Shown here: positions 17,262 through 20,941 of the stretch, in pieces
Position numbering within the stretch: position 1 is the first letter of the stretch
Layout: each line of letters begins with the position of its first letter
NCBI GenBank assembly: GCA_964527215.1
Contig: CAZGNZ010000053.1
Span: forward strand, 1-20,941
Length of the DNA: 20,941 bases
Source of the DNA: CAZGNZ01 sp964527215
GTDB taxonomy: Bacteria; Fidelibacterota; Marinisomatia; SCGC-AAA003-L08; JACNLC01
Reading direction: 5' to 3'
Program-made: the position numbers and the translations under genes
The notes under the pieces: model-generated
The model's database searches: none
What the model was told of the DNA's origin: nothing
What the model saw: only the letters and a program-made list of their open reading frames with translations

Positions 17262-18143
17262 TCATGCCCGGCATGAATAGGGAAAAAGCAGTTCGGAGGA
17301 TCCAGGATATTCGGGACTGACAAAAAGCAGATCATCTGAAATCGGATGTCTGCTGATTTTGCCGGGCTGCAGCAGATCAGGACAGAACCGGAATTCAATG
17401 GTCCTCTTTCCGAATCCTGCCAGAAACGATGCAATATCCTTCAGAAGGGGCATGTCAGCTGAAATGATGTCATTGACTGCAATGGAGTTTGAATTTTGCT
17501 CAATGATGACAGCTGCATCCAGGTCTTCCAGATAATAACAGCTGTTCATGTATGGGTACAATATCATGAACAGAAGCAGACGGGGATTCAGAACTCCGAG
17601 TTTTTCAGAAACCGGTTTTCTTGTTTCAGCCAGGCGGCGCAGCAGTATAAAATCCTGATCATCGCGAGGATTCAGCAGCCTGCTGTTTCCGGTTGAGGAA
17701 TCAGATGAGAGCGGCGTTTCCAGCCGAAAGCTGTATTCATTCATTTGTCGAAGTCCCAGCTTCCTGTAAAAACCGGCAGCGGTATTATCTGCGAAAAGAA
17801 AACAAAAATCACCATTTTCTCTGACCCATCGACGGACATTTTCCCATAGACGACGCTGAATTCCGCGGTGACGGTACGAAGGTCGAGTACCGACAGTAAG
17901 CAGCTGAACAGCCCGATATGCCTTTTCAAATATTATGACTTCAGACGGATATACGCACATGGAAGCCACACAAGTCCGATGATCAAAGGCTGAAAACGCA
18001 ATGTATTCCCGGTCCCAGCAGCCGCGTTCTTCCCAGCGGGTGAAGTTCAAATCAAAAATATCCCGCGCATAGGATTTAAATGCCGTGAGATATTCCGGCC
18101 GGTCAAAATAATTGTCTAAATACCGGAGCGGAGTGTCAGTCAC
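17262..18143 (-). CDS. GNAT-family acetyltransferase
   Basis: A 293-residue acetyltransferase. The acetyl-CoA motif is VQLLTVGTRPSYRHRGIQRRLW at about 79-99 (the RxxGxG-type loop reads RHRGIQ), followed by FCFLFADNTAAGFYRKLGLRQM, as expected for GNAT motif B. A C-terminal extension of ~150 residues has no match I can name. The GTG at 18143 is chosen because GGAG lies 9 bases before it, and its start overlaps the stop of the secreted-protein gene upstream in GTGACTGA. A longer frame to 18278 would overlap that gene by ~140 bases. Substrate unknown. Confidence 0.82.
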   Translation of the reverse strand: MTDTPLRYLDNYFDRPEYLTAFKSYARDIFDLNFTRWEERGCWDREYIAFSAFDHRTCVASMCVYPSEVIIFEKAYRAVQLLTVGTRPSYRHRGIQRRLWENVRRWVRENGDFCFLFADNTAAGFYRKLGLRQMNEYSFRLETPLSSDSSTGNSRLLNPRDDQDFILLRRLAETRKPVSEKLGVLNPRLLLFMILYPYMNSCYYLEDLDAAVIIEQNSNSIAVNDIISADMPLLKDIASFLAGFGKRTIEFRFCPDLLQPGKISRHPISDDLLFVSPEYPGSSELLFPYSCRA

Positions 18144-18969
18144 GGTTTGGAACTCCGGCTTCGCTGTCAGTCGCAGAGGGTCTGAGAATCTTGACAAATA
18201 CTTCCGGAGCGGGACTTGCCATGGAGGCCTGATGGATTTGATCGGTTTGTTCATCAGAGTATTCACTGTCTCTGGCATCGGCAGTCAGGACAAGCGTTCC
18301 CGGGGTATTCACTATGACTTCCCAGGAGTGACTGATTTCACTGATGCGGGTACAGGGAATAATCTGCGGTTCCATGAGATGTTTTTCGGTGCTGACTTTT
18401 GCCCGCCACCAGACAGACTGAAGTTCTTTGTCATCCGAAGCAGAAACGGTGACCGTAAATGGCTGGCCTGCCTGAACCCGGGCAGGTGATACACTGAGAG
18501 ATACTTCCGGAGCACCCGGAGCTTCTGCAGGATACTGTTTCGGCGGCGGTGGGTTAAATGTTTCATAAGACTGTGATTGACCGGATTCCTTCGGTTTTTT
18601 TGTAAATTTCTGAATTCCGGATGGATACTCCTGATTTCGTATTCGTTTGCAGGACAGTCTTTCGTTTACAATATAGCTGGAGTGGTTGACCTTCAGCTTG
18701 TAGTCACCATCGGGCAGACGGGCAGTATAACGGCCGATCGCGTCGGTTCGGACGATAATGTTGAGTCCTCTGAAGCTGTCGGAAAATTCAACTTCCACGC
18801 CGCTGAGAAAACGGCCCATGGAGCCGTCAGGCAGTTTTTCATATACATTCCCTGAAGCATTTACCCTGGGAAGAGTTATACATCGGGAATTCTGCCCGTA
18901 TGCGATACTTGAAATCACAATAAGTATTAAGATACTGAATATTAACTTGTTAACAACAATGAATTTCAT
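18136..18969 (-). CDS. Secreted carboxypeptidase-regulatory-like / Ig-like protein
   Basis: A 277-residue protein. A signal peptide is at 1-25 (hydrophobic core FSILILIVISSIAYG). It is followed by a carboxypeptidase regulatory-like beta domain at about 35-105 (VNASGNVYEKLPDG, VEVEFSDS, GRYTARLPDGDYKLKV), a proline- and lysine-rich linker (FNPPPPKQYPAEAP), and an Ig-like domain (VSLSVSPARVQAGQPFTVTVSASDD) to about 240. The tail is acidic. Such proteins are usually exported and may anchor to the envelope or contact polysaccharide. AGGAT stands 5 bases before the ATG. It shares an 8-base overlap with the GNAT gene. The target is not identifiable. Confidence 0.8.
   Translation of the reverse strand: MKFIVVNKLIFSILILIVISSIAYGQNSRCITLPRVNASGNVYEKLPDGSMGRFLSGVEVEFSDSFRGLNIIVRTDAIGRYTARLPDGDYKLKVNHSSYIVNERLSCKRIRNQEYPSGIQKFTKKPKESGQSQSYETFNPPPPKQYPAEAPGAPEVSLSVSPARVQAGQPFTVTVSASDDKELQSVWWRAKVSTEKHLMEPQIIPCTRISEISHSWEVIVNTPGTLVLTADARDSEYSDEQTDQIHQASMASPAPEVFVKILRPSATDSEAGVPNRD
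18153..18156 (-). promoter_or_regulatory. Shine-Dalgarno fixing the GNAT start
   Basis: GGAG on the minus strand, 9 bases before the GTG at 18143. It makes the GTG start more likely than the ATG at 18278, which lies deep inside the preceding gene. Confidence 0.6.
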
Positions 18970-19290
18970 TTTGCATCCTGTGATAATTGGTAAAATAGAT
19001 CATTCAACCGGGGCTGAAAAAAATCCATGGAAGTTCTGAACTTTCCGACTTTTCTATCCGAACTGAAATATATATTAAGCTCAACTGACATTTTAATAAA
19101 AAGGGTTTTGCTTCAATATGGATTCCAAATGCGTCCCTGATTTGAAAAAAGGTGAATGATGTATATGATTGGAATTATATTTCAGAGATTTAATATGGTT
19201 AAAAATTCATTTGTTTAAAAAAAAGACCATAGCAGTATCAAATTCAAAAAAACAATTTATTGTTTTGAATTAACCAACAGAGGAGTTCAG
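18970..19290. other. Divergent intergenic region
   Basis: AT-rich gap between two genes facing apart; it should hold both promoters, but none is certain. Near the plus-strand gene is a perfect dyad: AAAACAAT (19249-19256), TT, ATTGTTTT (19259-19266), ending 15 bases before its AGAGGAG ribosome site. It could be an operator or 5' hairpin. No gene is seen. Confidence 0.5.
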
Positions 19291-20941
19291 ATGAAAAATA
19301 TCATCCTGATTATCATGCTGGGTGCTGCTTTTGGAGCAAACGCCTGGCAAAACGTAGGATCCGTCGGTTTTTCAGCATCAGGCATCTTCTACACATCTCT
19401 GAAATTGGACAACGCTGGTGTTCCATATGTGGCATTTCGTGATTTTGACAATGGTGAATTTGCAACGGTGATGAAATTCAACGGAACTGATTGGGAGCTT
19501 GTCGGAAATGCCGGATTCTCTTCAAACCGTGCCAAGTACGTAAATCTCGATTTTGATGATAATAATGTACCGTTTGTCGGATTTCAGGAAGAGCCGGATG
19601 ATACCGGCCCGGCTGCAGTATATTCATTCAACGGATCAACATGGGAGGCGGTTGGTGCCAGTCCATCAACGGGAAATGTGAGTTTCACTACTTTTGGTCT
19701 CGACGGAAGCGGTGTGCCTTATATTGCGTATCAGGACGTTGACGGTGTGAATGGTGCAACCGTACGAAAATTCAATGGGAGTACCTGGGAAAATGTTGGG
19801 ACGCAGGCGTTTTCGGGCGGACCTGTCAATTATATTTCCCTTGCCTTCGACTCTGCAGACACTCCGTTTCTGGCGTACTACGATGTGATTCCTGCCAACC
19901 CGAATTACGGTATGGTGCAGAGGTTCAACGGGTCCGCCTGGGAAGTCGTCGGCGGAACCGGTTTCACAGACTTTCAGGTAAGTTACTGCAGTTTAGACAT
20001 CGATGCTGAAGACAATCCGGTTGTGGCCTTTATTGATTACAGTAATTCTCAACTGGTATCCGTCAGAGCATTCGACGGTGTAAACTGGAATGACGTTGGA
20101 ACACCCGGATTTTATGACGGCACCGCTGCATTTGAGATAGAGTTTGCCATTTCACCCGATGATACGATGCATGTCTGTTTCAAGGACACCAATCCCAGTG
20201 GCGGAAATGGCATTTCTGTCATGAAGTTTAATGGAACTGCCTGGGAATTCCTGGGCGATCAGAACGTATCAGCAGGCAATGCCAGTTTCCCGTCTCTGGA
20301 TTTTGCAGCAGACGGCACTCCTTATCTGGGGTATCGAAGCAATCCAAACCAGGGCAGAGCCGGTGTTATGAGTTACAGGGAAGTCCCGGAACCTGAGATG
20401 GTCGTTCTGGCTGACGGAATTGAAATATCCAGTGAAGATACTGAACCCAGCACAGATGATTTTACCGACTTCGGAACCCTGGAAGTCGGAGCGGATCCCA
20501 TTACCGTTACCTACACAATTTCAAATTCAGGAACTGCGGATTTAACCCTCAGCAATGATCCGCGCGTTGAACTGACAGGGGATACCGATTCATTTTCAGT
20601 TACTTCGGATGCGCCGGCTTTGATTGGACCGGGAGAAAACGAAACATTCGTTATTCAGTTTGATCCTCCGACCACCGGTCTGAAAACGGCGACTGTCAGC
20701 ATTGCAAATGACGACACCGACGAAAACCCGTATACTTTTGCAATACAGGGGACAGGTATCATCTCAGGGTGTACGGATCCAGCTGCATGTAACTACAATC
20801 CGCTGGCTACCGATGATGATGGAGGCTGCCTCGAGAATGACTGCAACAACGACTGCGGCGGCACGGCATTTCTGGACGACTGCGGCATCTGCTCGGAAGG
20901 AAACAGCGGTCACACGGCCAACAATGATATTGATGACTGCG
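19291..20941 (+). CDS. Secreted seven-repeat propeller protein with anchor-D module (partial)
   Basis: Open from an ATG at 19291 (AGAGGAG 5 bases upstream) to the window edge: 550 residues, no stop yet. A signal peptide is followed by seven ~50-residue repeats, each with a W(E/Q/N)xVG-type core; the tryptophans are at 19, 68, 118, 166, 217, 266 and 318, suggesting a seven-bladed beta-propeller. A choice-of-anchor D (ASH-like) domain follows at about 390-490 (SNSGTADLTLSND, FVIQFDPPTTGLKTATVSI). From about 492 come Cys/Asp-rich modules (GCTDPAACNYNPLATDDDGGC, CNNDCGG, DDCGICSEG) that look calcium-binding and are typical of FCB surface proteins. Cell-surface or secreted; its ligand is unknown. 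Confidence 0.88.
   Translation, partial: MKNIILIIMLGAAFGANAWQNVGSVGFSASGIFYTSLKLDNAGVPYVAFRDFDNGEFATVMKFNGTDWELVGNAGFSSNRAKYVNLDFDDNNVPFVGFQEEPDDTGPAAVYSFNGSTWEAVGASPSTGNVSFTTFGLDGSGVPYIAYQDVDGVNGATVRKFNGSTWENVGTQAFSGGPVNYISLAFDSADTPFLAYYDVIPANPNYGMVQRFNGSAWEVVGGTGFTDFQVSYCSLDIDAEDNPVVAFIDYSNSQLVSVRAFDGVNWNDVGTPGFYDGTAAFEIEFAISPDDTMHVCFKDTNPSGGNGISVMKFNGTAWEFLGDQNVSAGNASFPSLDFAADGTPYLGYRSNPNQGRAGVMSYREVPEPEMVVLADGIEISSEDTEPSTDDFTDFGTLEVGADPITVTYTISNSGTADLTLSNDPRVELTGDTDSFSVTSDAPALIGPGENETFVIQFDPPTTGLKTATVSIANDDTDENPYTFAIQGTGIISGCTDPAACNYNPLATDDDGGCLENDCNNDCGGTAFLDDCGICSEGNSGHTANNDIDDC

Overview
The window looks like a chromosomal stretch from an uncultured or marine-type bacterium of the FCB group (Bacteroidota, Neomarinimicrobiota, Calditrichota and relatives). 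The pointers are a choice-of-anchor D domain followed by Cys/Asp-rich GCTDPAACNYNP modules at the right end, a secreted lipoprotein with a sorting-domain-like C-terminus (YPAYPNPV), and intergenic GC-rich repeats of the kind that litter such genomes. A rubrerythrin suggests contact with low-oxygen conditions. No rRNA, tRNA, CRISPR array, transposase or phage gene was seen, and the genus cannot be named from the sequence alone.

Layout. 1-1240: tandem array of a ~550 bp non-coding repeat (two full copies, one truncated). 1269-4843, minus strand: compact four-gene cassette, read from the right as membrane-anchored arylsulfotransferase-like protein, small PGAG-motif membrane protein, DUF106/EMC3-like membrane protein, and PAPS-type sulfotransferase. 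4844-5367: weakly coding leader region. 5368-7647, plus strand: orphan membrane histidine kinase with two PAS domains. 7726-9687, minus: rubrerythrin, nucleotidyltransferase-fold protein and a small membrane protein.

9724-14590, minus: seven co-directional genes, probably one or two transcription units: halotyrosine-dehalogenase-like nitroreductase, a methyltransferase-like protein, nitrilase, lipoprotein, a 58-residue CxxC protein, DUF4438 and DUF3788. Two pairs are joined by ATGA overlaps. The nitroreductase and DUF4438 share a similar 5' leader element. 14948-18969, minus: a Phd/YefM antitoxin without a toxin, two class I methyltransferases, a GNAT acetyltransferase (GTG start, overlapping the gene before it) and a secreted carboxypeptidase-regulatory-like/Ig-like protein; palindromes fill the 459 bp gap at 15914-16372. 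19291-end, plus: a secreted seven-repeat propeller-like protein that runs off the window.

The two parts most likely to be functional units are the sulfotransferase cassette (two unrelated sulfuryl-transfer chemistries packed with two membrane proteins) and the nitroreductase-methyltransferase-nitrilase run (small-molecule detoxification or catabolism). Both roles are inferred from family membership and gene spacing only.
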